A stretch of 64,000 nt of DNA from positions 20,973,797-21,037,796 of the forward strand of contig CM033114.1 in NCBI GenBank assembly GCA_019321725.1, read 5' to 3'. This stretch comes from Paulownia fortunei. Taxonomy: Eukaryota > Streptophyta > Magnoliopsida > Lamiales > Paulowniaceae. Made by a program: the position numbers and the translations under genes. The notes under the pieces were generated by a model. It did no database searches, was not told the DNA's origin, and worked only from the letters and a program-made list of their open reading frames with translations. Shown piece by piece: positions 47,244-60,270 of the stretch. Position 1 is the first letter of the stretch. Each line of letters opens with the position of its first letter.

Positions 47244-47960
47244 CTGTTCTTACTTACATAAATAGATAGTTCTCACAAATAATTTATTTTTATATTTAAT
47301 TTAATTTATACACGACTGGAATAAGATTTGAATACGACTCTCTAACCCACGCATAAAACACAAAAAATAATGATGCTATTGCTATGTAATAACAATAATA
47401 TGGTGCACGACCAAATTCTATGTAGAAAAATTTGATTGACAACTATTTTATGTAATTATCGTCAATTAATTATTCAACTAGAAATTATTGCCGAATGACG
47501 TTTTCGCATTTGAAATAAAGCGTGATTCGTACAACAATCCTGTTTTATTTAACGGTATTTATATATAAAATATGATGAAGTATACGGACAAAAGATAGAA
47601 GTGAAAGTTATGACTATGTATGTGCATGGGGATGCCCTACACGGCATTTGTTGTGGCAAATTCAAATATAATGATGATCTCTTCTAGCAAACAAGGTACA
47701 GATCTACTTTTTTCTTACAGAACCTATGGACTTTGGCCTTACAAATCAAAAGAAATTCTATCTCCATCGAGTCTGGTCTTGTCCTATCAATCTTGTCCTA
47801 TCAAAAATATTTATAATTCTAATAATTTAATAATATTGATATTTTTATTTGTGTAAAGTAAAATATAAATATTCTCATCCCATATCAATTGTGAAGGGTT
47901 TCTTGAGCAATTTATATAATAGAATTTTATCCCTCCTTAGTAATTATATTTTTTTTAAAT
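47244..47960. other. Intergenic, AT-rich
   Basis: No gene is supported. The ORF at 47620-47856 has no recognisable family and no splice or promoter context. Confidence 0.5.
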
Positions 47961-48718
47961 AAATTGGGCCGGCGACAAAATGATAACAAAAGATGACTCT
48001 ATAGGTGGTCAAGGGGCGTTAGATATCGAAGAATGTAATGATTCCAAAAGAATTTTAGATCAACTTATTATAATGAGATTTTTTTTTTCAATAATCAAGG
48101 TTCATAATAAAATTCGTTAAACAAATGTGCATTTGATACCGGATTTTATAGTGGTGAAATGGGTCCGTGACAAAATTTGAGTTTTTTAAAATGGAATGAG
48201 CCCGTAACAAAATTCGTTAAACAAGTGTGCATTTGATACCATGTTTTTTAAGTGTGAAATGAACCCGTGACAAAATTCATTAAAACAAGTATGCAATTTT
48301 TAGAATAAATTGAGTCCATAATAAAATGATAACAAAACATGTCTCTACAGGTGGTCAAGAGACGTTAGGTAGCAAAGAATGTAATGATTCTAAAAGGATT
48401 TTAGATCAACTTATTATAGTGAGATTTTTTTTTTCAGTAATTAGGGTTTCATAACAAAATTCGTTAAACAAATATGCATTTGACATCGAGTATTTCAGTA
48501 GTAAAATGGATACGTGATAAAATTTGAACTTTTTAAGATGAAATGAACCCATAACAAAATTCGTTAAACAAGTGCGCGCACATTTGATACCAAATTTCTT
48601 AGGTGTGAAATAGACCCGTGACAAAATTCATTAAAACAACTGTGTATTTTCTATCAGATTTTTTAATGGTGAAATGAGTCGGTAACAAAATTCGTTAAAA
48701 AAAGTGTGCGTTTGACGA
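47961..48718. repeat. Nested tandem repeat, two 346-bp units with inner subrepeats of about 60 bp
   Basis: The unit beginning AAATTGGGCC..AAAATGATAACAAAA at 47961 repeats from 48307. Inside each unit a smaller module, GTGAAATGRRYCCGTGACAAAATTCGTTAAACAAGTGTGCATTTGATACC, occurs about four times, and a partial one follows at 48653-48718. Confidence 0.88.
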
Positions 48719-51421
48719 ATCATTAGTTGGGTTGGACCAAATTGAAACTAGAATAGTTTTTTTCTCCTGCAAATCTTGTCCTAGTACAAAATGCTATTTG
48801 GAATTATTGTCATTGTGCTTAGTTAAATATGGAATTGATTAAGCTAATGGCAGCAATAATGGGACAACCTGGGTACTTTTTGAGGAAAATGAAATCACTT
48901 TCTCAAATACCACTTTTTTCTTATTAATTGACCAAAGTTTTCCAACTGATCCAAAACACACAAACAAGTAGATGTAGAGGGAAAAGAAGATCAAAAGCCT
49001 TTTTTTTTTATTTAATTAAGGGATAATAATCATTACATTATGGTTGCTCCAAATTTATTAGGTTTGCAGTTTGGCAATACGTGTTTGTTTGATGTTGATT
49101 GCAATGGTCTTATCATTTAATTCTTGAATGGTACAACAAAGTCATGCCAATGGCATGGACAACCATCTTATGAAAATGACCATTTATTAGATTAAATGAA
49201 CTTGTTTATGTTTTGTACCATGTTATTCGTTGTAATCCTCAGTAAAATAGAAAAATAAAGTTGAAATAATCTTAGAATAATATATAAACCAAAGTTGGCG
49301 TCACATTTAATTAACAAGTAAGACATTGAAGAAATTTAAAGAAAGAATGTGTTTCCCAAGTTGATTAATCTAGAATTTAGAATGTAATTATCCTTCTAAA
49401 CAAGTCTTTGTCTGGTCTAGCTAATGTATGAGCTGCAGAGATTAACATTTCTTCTAACTTGACTATGAATAAGAGGTGTTTGATTAAATTTATTTAAAAT
49501 ATTTTATAAATTTATATATATTAAATAGTATTTTTGAAAGTTATAAGATGTTGGATCTTATTTAAAAGAAAATTTTTGAAGTGTTTTTTTAAAATAAAAT
49601 TATATTGTTTATAAAAAATTAATAATAATAATTTTATAATTAATATGATCAAAATTAAAAGAGCTTGTTATATATGTTTTCTTAAAAAACATATAAAAAT
49701 CTAATATTTAATTTTGAAAGTTTATAAGTTTTTCTCTTTAAGATTTTATCAAACAAAATAAAATATTTTATAAATATTTAATATTTTAAAAAGTTTATTC
49801 ACACAACTTCTAAATTGCATAAAAATGAAAAGAGTTCATAAGCTGTCCAGAACAGGATAAGGCAACAATCACCTTCCACCGTTACGCAACCCAAATGTCT
49901 TGTATGGACTATGGTTTGTAGGCCAATCTTGGGACAAGTTCTTTTATATTATTGACCACGCAAAGTATGAAACGAGCAGCATGAGGTGGTTGTGCCCACA
50001 ATAAACGTTATTAGTCGAAATTTTTAGAACTCGATCAATTATATTCTTTTAAATCAAAAAATAAAATTAATAATAAATACAAACAATAGGGAAGATTCAT
50101 TGAATAGACTTCTACCACGAGATAACAGTTAAAAAACTATGAGGTGACTGCACCGCCATAAGTTTCATTTGCTAGACTTCCAACACGATAAAAATTGTTG
50201 CCAAACCTAGGGTGGGGGGGGAGGGGGGAAGTGTAAAACGTCAACAATATGACCAAACATACGATGATTGACCACGTTTTATTCGTGGTGGTTGTGATCT
50301 ATGACATTAACCTAATTCATGAGTTTTTCCTTTCTTTTTTTTTTTAAATGTTAATTAGACAACAATTTACGGGGGTTAATGGATGATATTATAACAAGGA
50401 TGAATAGAGATGATCTTGGTTGTCTTTGTGTGTTCCTTGTGCAGGCAAAAAAGTAAATTTGGGCGTGGAAGAAATAGAAAAAAAGGTTGTCTTAGAATTC
50501 ATTCAAAAATGGAGTGAAAATCAAACTCTAAAAATCATTTTTGAATTGTGGATGGATGAGGAAAAAGGGATACTTGAGTTTGGTGCTCACAATCAATAGA
50601 CACACAACTCTACTTTTCAAAAATAATGATTAGGTATGGGTAGAAAATGATATGTCCTAATTAGTATCAATTTTCTTTCACCTAGTTTAGATAATTTGTT
50701 TAGGAACCAAATTTTGCTCCAATCAATCTTGACCATGGTAAGAAATTTAGGTATATTTCTTTTCACATTTGAATATCCAATTAAAAAATGATAAAATTTG
50801 AGGGTCGAGAGTTTTCGGTACAAAGTACTCTGATAGCAATTTCAAACTCATCCTCGTTTTTTCAAAAAATGATTACATCATGCTAGAGAAATCCATTATA
50901 TCAATTTATAAATTCTTCTAATTTTACTCTGGTAACCAACATGAGATATCAGATTATTACATTCTCATTGTTGATTAGGTATTAATGCCAATTGACAACC
51001 AATTCTGGATAATGATATCATATCAAAAAATAGTTATTAGCACAAATCAATATGTCTATTTCAAAATTTAGGATCCAATGAGGTTGGAAGTGGATTAAAA
51101 CTATAGTTAGTCAAGTTTATTACACTTTTTCTCCAAATATGATTTCTTGTTAGGCATAGAAAGTGACTTAATGAAGTGGACATTAAAGAAAAAATGAAAC
51201 TTAAGAAAAAAAATTAAAAAAAAAAAGCCCATTTCTCAAACAATTTTCCAAGCTCTATCCCAACCATATTTGACCAATTTTATTTTTTTTTCGATGCAAA
51301 GTAGAAAAATAACACCATTTTATGCATTGAAATAAAGTAAACAAAAGGTCACTATTAGGGAAGGAAAAAAAAAAGGAAAAAAGAAATGAAAGAAAGAGCT
51401 TTTTCAATCTTTAGGGAGACT
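48719..51421. other. Intergenic, AT-rich
   Basis: No gene is supported. The ORF at 50617-50823 has no recognised family. A G-rich run (GGTGGGGGGGGAGGGGGG) lies at about 50211-50228. Confidence 0.5.
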
Positions 51422-51688
51422 TCAAACAGAAGTCGCATTCTCGATGAACACGAGCCCCAGCGGTTCCTTAACTACCTTGTGATCCATCGACACGTAATAA
51501 TTGCTACTCGCTTGTCTCATTCGTGGCTGCATCCCGGTCCTGACCAGTCGTTTTTTCAGCGGTAAAATAGTCGGCACCGGACGAGCGCACCGGACGGCAA
51601 ACAAAGCCACGTGGTATTCTTTTAGCATGATTAATATGGATATTAGGTCCTGCAAATTTTGGCTGTCCCATTTATTAAGAAGCATCAT
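51422..51688 (-). CDS. Unrecognised ORF of 88 residues or possible last exon
   Basis: The stretch 51420-51620 is clearly richer in GC than its surroundings and open in one minus-strand frame. It reads a hydrophobic start (LISILIMLKEYHVALFAV), a basic proline-containing middle (ARPVPTILPLKKRL) and a C-terminal part ending EPLGLVFIENATSV. An acceptor-like TTTGCAG/G lies inside the frame at about 51653, so the coding part could begin there as the last exon of a spliced gene. No likely upstream exon was seen. I do not recognise a family, and the ATG at 51688 is uncertain. Confidence 0.35.
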   Translation of the reverse strand: MMLLNKWDSQNLQDLISILIMLKEYHVALFAVRCARPVPTILPLKKRLVRTGMQPRMRQASSNYYVSMDHKVVKEPLGLVFIENATSV

Positions 51689-54242
51689 TAATTAATGAGG
51701 AAATTGAGCATTTTTATGTGTCTTTTCACAACATTCTCATCAATAAAATAAAATAAATATGCATAAATTGTTGGTCAAACTTATATCATATTACACTTTT
51801 ATGTAATCCGAAATATTTTGAGAATTTATAAAATATTAAAATATTCGAATTGAATTAAAATATCAATTCGATTGAAACTTTTATATTATAGAAAAAATTG
51901 ATTCACGAACTACTACTATAAATAGGTTCAAAACTGTGATATTTCTATCATAAAAGTGATTGGTTCACAGACTATTATTACAAATAAATTTAAAATTATA
52001 ATTTTTTCATCGTAAAAATAATTGATTTGAATTGTAACCTTCTAATAATCAAATTCTCCTCAACTAGTGAAATTTCTTAGGTTACATTTTGCAATGAAAA
52101 AGGTGGCAAATTCAGGCATTGTCCTTAAATAACTACTATTTGGTCGGTTTTACCGTTTTCATTTGTAATATGTAATACGGAAAAAAAAAATGCAAGAAAC
52201 CCTAACTCCTGAAAAAAAGAAAATTTTTTGTATATGCATCCAACGCCTAGTTAAGAACAAAAACTCCATAACAAATGTGAAAAGCATCAAATTAGGAACT
52301 AAAATTCTATTAACAAATGTGAAAATTAAAGTTCAATGTGAAAATGTGCAAGAAAATCACTTACTTTGTCAATGTTTTAAGTCCCATAAAAGACTTAGAA
52401 GATAATGAAATGTTTCTCGTTGCAAGTCTATGGAAAGAAAATAATGAAGTCATTGAAAGCTATATTGATATTAAGACAAGTAACAAATTGCTCTTACAAT
52501 TTAATCTAGAATCTCTCTATGCTTAACTTGTACCACGGAGCACACTCCCATTCCCAGGGTATAACTACACTTCTAGTCCTTAACTTGTAACAATTTTTTT
52601 TTTTATTTTAAAAAAATAAAAATAAAAATAAAAACGCCGATTTTCTTGAGTTTAATAAGAAAATGCAGAGGAAAAACTTATTTTTTTATGATTAAAAAGA
52701 TGGCTATTTCTTTAAGTTGTGCATTTATTTACTATTTATTATTTTGCTAAATATAACCACATTTTTTTTTTCAAATATTGGTACTTAATTTAGAAAAAAA
52801 AAAAGTATAGATAGAACTTATTGACTGGAACAAAATGATGGTTAGCTCTTAGAATAATATGAAATATTTAAAATAGTAAATATTTAATATTTCATAAAAA
52901 TAAATACTATAAAATTATATAAGGCTAGACGGGGACACATAACAACTACATTTTCAAATTAATTTGGTATTTTAATTTATTTTATACATTACAATACATG
53001 TTAAGTATATAAAATATTATTATAAATACACATTTGATATAAATTATACGTATATTTATAAAATAAAATATAAAATAAAATATTAAATTAGAATAGAAGA
53101 TTAAGTGTTAAAGGGAATCATATTAGAAGTCCTCGTTGTAGCACGTGAATGGCACGTTTCTCCTTGCATTTGGAAATTTTTACCATAAAAATAATATTCA
53201 ATCATTTAATTTCCTTTTCTCTGACAGTAATTTTTTTTCAAGTCCTAAAATAAAAAAAAAAATTACTGATTGGGACTACTAATATAAAATAGTAGCAAAA
53301 GGTTTTGAAATATAAAAAAGGGCCAGGAATAGAGTACTGAAAGAGAAATAAGATATTTAAAAAAAATCGAAAATATAATCTAAAGTTAGTTGCATTAGGA
53401 AAATATATAGTAAAACCTTTTTTCAAGGGCATTGACATTAGCTGGTCCACATTTTCGACTGTCCAATGGCTTGATTTTTTTTTGTATCTTTGGTCTTATT
53501 TAATTTTGACAATATTGTTCCAACAATCGAGAAATGTGAAATGAGTCAATCAAATATTTTTGCTAAAAAATATGTTTTTGTTCTTATAATAGTTTAATTA
53601 TTTGTAAAAGCTAAGGTTTAAGTCAGTTAGTGTTGATTTTAGGTCATTAATTTGTTATTATATAATCTAATCACCTTTTTCACCGTTACATGACTTGCAT
53701 CAACTCCGGTCTCCATTTGATTTATGATTTAATTGGGTTCTTTCATTTCTTATTTCATAATATAATATAATTTTTTTTTTAAATATACATTCGACATAAG
53801 TCATATACACTTAGGACTTAGCATGTATTTAAAATACGAGATGAAATATTAAATTAATATATCAAACTATTTTATTATAAATTTTATTATATCTTTTATT
53901 GCATTTCACTATGCATATTTTTATAAAATAAAATTTTAAATGTAACAAATAATCAATTTTATAGTGAATCGGGTTGCCAAGAATCACATGATAGATATGT
54001 AAAAACAATCCATCCTCACACCCTATGATCCCATATTGTCTAATCCAAAATTACACCTTAAACATTGGAAACGTCATCCAAGTGATTGATCACGTAGGCT
54101 TGACATGATTAGATTCTTCCTTTTCCTATTTTTGCCGAGTAACATGATAGACTCATAAAGACAACTCATAGTAGCAATTAGTAACCCAACAAGCAAATCC
54201 CCCCACCCCCCACCCCCCGGTGGCGGGATTTTTCCTCTCCTC
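51689..54242. other. Intergenic, AT-rich; LBD promoter at the right end
   Basis: No gene is supported. The ORFs at 52190-52526 and 53238-53450 are short and repeat-free but match nothing I know. A C-rich stretch (54200-54220) precedes the TATA box of the LBD gene. Confidence 0.5.
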
Positions 54243-54250
54243 TATAAATA
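54243..54250 (+). promoter_or_regulatory. TATA box of the LBD gene
   Basis: TATAAATA lies 92 bp upstream of the chosen start codon. Transcription would be expected to start near 54275, after the in-frame ATG at 54269. This supports 54335 as the real start. Confidence 0.7.
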
Positions 54251-54334
54251 CCTGCTTGTCAGCCCCATATGGTGAGCACAGCAAAACAAAATCAACACCC
54301 CCCCCCCCCCCCACACCCAAACTCCAAGATCATA

Positions 54335-55957
54335 ATGGAATACAGCGAAAACACCACCACCACCACCACCACCACAACCGTCATTGCCGCCACGGCGACG
54401 GCGGAAGCTTCTCCCTCCTTCCTGTCTCCCACCTCATCATCTTCACCCCCCTCCTCTCCACCTTCTCCTCCAGTGATTCTCAGCCCATGTGCCGCCTGCA
54501 AGATCCTCCGCCGTCGATGCGTCGAGAAATGCGTGTTGGCCCCTTACTTTCCGCCCACAGAACCACTCAAATTCACCATTGCCCATCGCGTTTTCGGCGC
54601 TAGTAACATCATCAAGTTGTTGCAGGTAATGTCCTAGTGCAGCAAGAATGTCTGTACATTTTATGTATAAGATTTTACACGTGCTTATTAATTTTCAATC
54701 ACTAATTTTACTTTTTTGGTTATACCAAGATTTTTATGTTGAGTCAAATTAAATACATAATATTGAGACATAGGTATGAAATTAAAATTTTTGGGCTGGA
54801 AAAAAGTTAAAAAAGTAAAGGGAATAAGAGAAAAGGGAGTAAAATTAACTTTATACTCTTTTTTTCTCCATGAAGTGGGAGATCTTTCATGATCCACTAA
54901 ACAAAGTCTTTTTCTTTACTTCTTACAGCTACCAATGAAAAAAAGGGAGGTTTTGTAGGTGATGAATTTTCAAGATATTTATTTTCCTTGACTTCAAATT
55001 TTCCTAGCAATTGTTTATGCAATTGGAGTTTTATTAATAGACCACTATATCAGTCTTCAAAACTGAAATGGACAGGTGTAAGGTCAATGGGGTAGGCACC
55101 TAATTAAAATGACACTTCAAGAAAAAGATGATTAGTAATAATTTATTAAGTAATAATTCAAAAATTATCACTAAATACTCATGAAAAGTTAAACAATAAT
55201 GATTTTCGGTGACAAAATTATATTTAAATTATTATTATTACATGTATAATGACAATAAAAAAATACTAATAATGATAACTTTTGTTATTGATCATTATTG
55301 TGGCAAAACAAAAGCTACTTCACAAATACATATCATTAGTTACAAAACAAAAGCTTCATTGTCACTTAATTTTTTGTCAGTTTTTTTTATGATCACTCAT
55401 TTTCCTTCATATGCCTTGAATTTCAAGTTTTGTATATAAATTAAATAAAATTCAAAATTTTACGCATTTTAATTTCTCAATTTTCCTTTCATGTAAATCA
55501 AAATATCTCCCTCGCCCTCCAAAATTTTAAAAATTCTAGCTAAATTCACAATTTTTTTGAACTTACCAAAACTTATCATCTAGCTAATATTACATACTAA
55601 TTATCCAATTCCTATACATTTCAGGAACTCCCTGAGGCTCAAAGAGCAGATGCTGTGAACAGCATGGTTTATGAAGCAAATGCAAGGCTAAGGGATCCAG
55701 TCTACGGCTGCGCCGGGGCGATCTGCCAGCTTCAGAAGCAAATCAGTGAGCTCCAAGCTGAACTGGCCAAGGCACAGGCTGAAATCTTGAACATTCAATG
55801 CCAGAATGCCAGTTTGTTTGAGCTAATCTACAAACAAATGGCTGCACAAAATGACCAAGAAAACTTGCCACAACCAGTACTGCCATATCATGAGAATTCC
55901 ACTTTCTTCTTTGATGAAAGCATTTTGGGTGTGGCTTGGGAACCCCTCTGGACATGA
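54335..55957 (+). CDS. LOB-domain transcription factor, class I, LBD1/LBD11-like
   Basis: Plant-specific nuclear DNA-binding protein of organ-boundary and vascular development. Exon 1 is 54335-54625 and exon 2 is 55625-55957, split by a 999-bp phase-0 intron in the LLQ/ELPE position normal for this family. The 207-residue product has a Thr-rich (7-15) and Ser/Pro-rich N terminus, the zinc-finger-like C-x2-C-x6-C-x3-C (Cys52, 55, 62, 66), the GAS block from FGAS near 87 to DPVYGC near 126, and a leucine-zipper-like coil (Leu133, Leu140, Leu144, Ile151) that marks class I. The C-terminal tail is acidic and aromatic, ending WEPLW. QELPEAQRADAVNSMVYEAN is the LBD1/LBD11 pattern. An ATG 66 bp upstream in frame (54269) would add 22 low-complexity residues but lies too near the TATA box. 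Confidence 0.95.
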
Positions 55958-56305
55958 TACCAGCTGGAGCCAATGTTGCAGAGAGTATTTCAATTGACAT
56001 ATATATATATATATATATATATATACTTAGAAAAAGATTACTAAGAAATAATGGCAGTCAATTTTTGTACTCATCTACTAAAGAGAAGAAAACATGTTGA
56101 GATTATGGAGTAGACTTAGACAGGAGCATATGTACTTTTTATGTGAGTTCCTCCAACTTTTCCAAAGGAAAAGAAAGGTGAATTAAAGAAGAAGAAAAAG
56201 GCCACATCTCAAAGATTATCAAGGGGTCACTTAGGACTAAGAATTCTTGTATTTGGCATCTTTTGGGTGACCTAATTCTATCATTTCAAGAGAATTCTTT
56301 CTTGG

Positions 56306-56345
<40 letters not shown>

Positions 56346-59133
56346 GTATTATAATTTTCTTTTAAATAGGATATTAGTTGCTTCTCCACTTTTCCTCCGG
56401 ATAACTCGAATTCATAACCAATTAAATTGTAGGTACAAAGTGTTCACCAACAAACTACCTTATATATATATAATTAAATGAGAGATTGATATAATTTAGG
56501 CTAAAATATATTTTTCAATGTAATAATATAATTATTTTTTTCAAAGTTCATGCACTAAAAACCTTTGGAATTTGTTCTCTCATGCTAGTAAATTCCAACT
56601 ATCAATTTCAATCTCTTTATTTCTAATCTGCACAAATCAACCACCTAATACTCAATTGTGATTGGCCAGTAAAAACTTAGAATCAAAGAAATGTTTAACA
56701 TTCTGACAGGGCACCAACGTAGGAATTATCCATGCATGAATTTTATATGAATTCAGCTGCTGATTGAGGCTGTCCAACAAAGGCGCACACAGCTTCTATT
56801 CTTCAACTTTAAGGAATTCTTTTATGGACACAAAATTCACCCTCCAACTCCACTAAGTGCTGGCTGATTTTGCAATGCTTTAATATGAAGAAATTTCATT
56901 TCATTGGTCTAATTACAAATTACCTTCTTATTTTTTTTTAAAAAAAAAAATATCTTTGCCCCCTATTATTTACTTGTCAAACTATCACTTTACCTTGTTT
57001 TTTGGAGTCGTCCTGATTTTTTTATTGAGAAATATTATACATCATAGGCTGATTCTTTACCGTTTTTTTTTTTCACTTTTTGTTAATTTGGAAAATATCG
57101 ATTTAAGTAAATTGATTCCTTATTGATTGCTCTATTTCATTTTGGTCTCGATTCTATATTATATGCAACGTGATAAAAGGGTTTTAGACATGCTTTTCAT
57201 TGTTCCTAACACGAGTCCATAACATGATCACTTTAATATTAGCCTAACTTCATTTCTAATTAATGTCATTTTCCTAATTGCTTCTTAAATTTACTCATTT
57301 TTTGTCTTCACATTGTTTACATATACAACGACAATCCGATTATCGTGAAATTGCAATCCCCTCAACAAGGTAGAACTGTGGCTCAAAAAAAGGGAAATAC
57401 TAAGATTCATATTGATGAATTGATATTATGATAAACTTGTCCAATACTTTTTCCTTATTAATTTCAAGACAAACTAGCTCTAATACCAAGATAAAACGTT
57501 CAGATCACAACCAACACGCGTGAAATGCTCGTATAATAATTAGAAGCCATATTTTATTAATGTGATAAAAATCCTAATCCAACAAGATTATAATGAATAC
57601 TATACATATGAGTATATCTTTATTTTGGAAAATTCTTGAGAAGTGTCAAGAACTAATATATTGCCCTAAGTTAAGTCAAATCTTCCATTTGTTGTTAACT
57701 AGTTAATTAACAAAAAATGTAATAAACCCAATATAACAATCTTGAATGTCTTCTCATTTAGGGTTGGTTTAGTCTTAAGATGAAACCCTCAATTTCTTTA
57801 TCATTCTTGATTTTCACAAATCAAGATATGACATATTATAGACATCACTTTTGCATGATGGTGAGATTTCAGTTGATTCTTTCTCACTCTCTCTCAGACA
57901 TGTTACAATGGTGGCTACAAAGATTGTGGGGTTCATCCCTTCTATCCACACTTTTATGACTAAATGCAAAGTCTTATGTATGTGTGAATTCATAATCTTG
58001 CAACCTTTGAGCTCATCAGTTAGGCTGCCGGCTTAAATTCCTAGTCATTGGACAGTGTCCTGAAGATCTAATTAATTAACTAAATCGAACTTTTAGCAGA
58101 TTTCGATGAAAATAAGTAGCATTTTTTTGTAACTATGGCATGATCATAAATAGAGGTGTAAATGAATCGAATTGAGGGTTACACATTAGTGTTCAAGATT
58201 GTTTGAATTTATCAACCTTCAACGTTTGAGTTTTGTTTGATTGTTAATTGAGTCGTGCTTAAACGAGCTAATTGAATTTGAATGGCTCGATCCTTTTACA
58301 CTTGTTTTTTTCTTTTTTAGGCTTGGAACCGAGTTTCAGATTTTATTGAATAAAAAATCGTGATCAAACTTAGTTTATTAAACTAACACACTGAGCTCAA
58401 CGAGGTTTTAGTGATCAATCTCGACTCAAGTATCAAGTAACTTGATTTGTTTTTTAATCCTAATCATATATGTCGGCAAACTATATGAACCCTTGCATTT
58501 AATTTTTCTTTTTTCACATTACTCAAACTTTATGTTAGTTAACTAAGTGACAAAATCATCACTTAGAGCAAAGAATATTTATGGAATCACAAGTCCAAAG
58601 TCAGATGTAATCAAGAAATAGAATTTAATTGTCGTTGCTATGGCCCTTCTACATGAATTTTTTCAACAGAAAATAATATCTGTAATCCATTCCAAATACC
58701 TAGAACTAATAGTCCTTATATAAACGCGTGATTATCATACTTAATTTCACGAATATTCGACCTAAAGCAAACCAAACTCGGCCAAACAAAAGTAGAAATT
58801 AATACGAGTAATAAAAATATAATTAAGCAAACCACCACACAAAGGAAATTTTTGACTTTATACGTTCAATCTAAAATAAAATTAAAAAAAGAAATTCCAT
58901 ATCGACGACTTGATGATTAAAAAATATTCATGCATCCAAACATGGAGTTGGGATAAATTATTTAAATTAGTATAAATTATATATATATATATATATATAT
59001 AATTATTAAATTTTATCCCCTAAAAATAAAAATATATCTTTATTTACTATTTTTAAGAAAAAAAAAGCCTTCAACCTCTATTTTCTGATCGCGTCCCCTT
59101 ATGCATCCATTCATGCAAGAACAAACCACCACT
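55958..59133. other. Intergenic, AT-rich
   Basis: It holds the LBD 3' UTR, AT repeats at 55998-56025 and a GT/AT compound repeat at 56308-56346. It also has a copy of the dispersed repeat at 56360-56455, a copia primer-binding-site-like relic near 57478-57498 and a small hAT-like fold-back at about 58152-58302. No gene is supported; the ORF at 57851-58036 has no family likeness. Confidence 0.55.
58152..58302. mobile_element. Possible small hAT-like MITE, about 150 bp
   Basis: The left end AGAGGTGTAAATGAATCGAA and the right end CTCGATCCTTTTACACTTG are imperfect inverted repeats, a common form for short plant hAT derivatives. The interior is non-coding. Confidence 0.4.
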
Positions 59134-59329
59134 TCATAATTTAATTTAATTAGTACATACTTTGTCTTAATTCCTACATTAAGTTTAGCTGCCCATTATA
59201 TTAATTATGTCCTTGGATTATGCTAACTTTTCATAATTTAGTTTAATCAGTACATACTTTATCTTAATTCCTACATTAAGTTTAGCTGCCCATTATATTA
59301 ATTATGTCCTTGGATTATGCTAACTTTTC
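59134..59329. repeat. Tandem duplication, two 98-bp units
   Basis: The unit starting CATAATTTARTTTAATYAGTACATAC occurs at 59134 and 59232. The two copies differ at only a few positions. A separate 49-bp tandem duplication follows at 59562-59655. Confidence 0.92.
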
Positions 59330-59847
59330 AATTAGCAGATAAGAGGGTCAGAAGAAACTAGTTTTCGACTTTGCATTCTATTACTACACTAACTCATTGC
59401 CTTTGTAACTGAAGATTCTTAAGTAAATTAATTTAAGTAGTCTTAACATATAATTAAACTCGATGATCTTGCAGAAAACGAGTTTAGTGTGAAAATTTGA
59501 ATTAGGGAGAGTATAAATTTTTGGGATTAGTGTGGACCTAAACTATATATATTAATGTAGTAAATTATTACGGTGGTAGCTAAGTTTGTACTATCTTGAC
59601 TCCATAGATCAAATTATTAAGGTGGTAGCTAAGTTTGTACTATTTTGGACTCTTATTAGTATAATATGCATTTCTATCTCCTTTCAAGTTAAATATTATT
59701 GTGAATGCAATGTCAGATAATTTAATTGATTTTTTTTCAGAAAATAAATATGTAAAGCAAAACAAATATTAAGATTTCAAAGTTTTAAACATCAAAATAT
59801 TGAACAAAAATATCAGACAATTTGATTTTGCTATATGCAGAATTGGA

Positions 59848-60086
59848 GAATTACACTTTTGGTCCTTTAAGATTAAGGTCGTTGCGATTTTAGTCCTTAT
59901 ATTTCAAACAATCCCATAAGTTATTTTTTATTACAAATTTAATCATGTCGTTAGCAAATAGAAAATAATTATAAATTAGGCCGTTAGTTGTGGAATGGGA
60001 GGAAAAACTAGGTCGGTAGGGGTTGTATTTAGAGGAAAATTGGGGTTATTGCAATAAAAAATTTCCTACGAGACTAAAAGTGAGAA
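59848..60086. mobile_element. MITE-like fold-back element, about 240 bp
   Basis: The left end GAATTACACTTTTGGTCCTT is mirrored at the right end by CCTACGAGACTAAAAGTGAG, with further partial matches (GGTCGTTGCGATTTTAG versus TTATTGCAATAAAA). This is a common plant short-element form. Confidence 0.55.
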
Positions 60087-60202
60087 CACAGGACCTTAAT
60101 TTCATAGGATTAAAAAAAAAAAAAAAAAACCCTTCAAGTCTAGGGTTATTTCTAAAGATGGAATGAATGGGAACAACAAGACTCTTTGAATGGAAAGTCT
60201 GC

Positions 60203-60206
<4 letters not shown>

Positions 60207-60269
<63 letters not shown>
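60207..60269. repeat. Compound microsatellite (AT)n(GT)n
   Basis: About 15 AT units directly followed by about 15 GT units. Minus-strand ORFs through it encode only His-Thr and Tyr-Ile repeats and are rejected. Confidence 0.95.

Positions 60270-60270
<1 letters not shown>

Noticed and set aside
54220..54603. Plus-strand ORF overlapping LBD exon 1 in another frame
   Set aside because: Low-complexity shadow caused by the CAC/ACC repeat. The LBD frame has the conserved cysteine motif.
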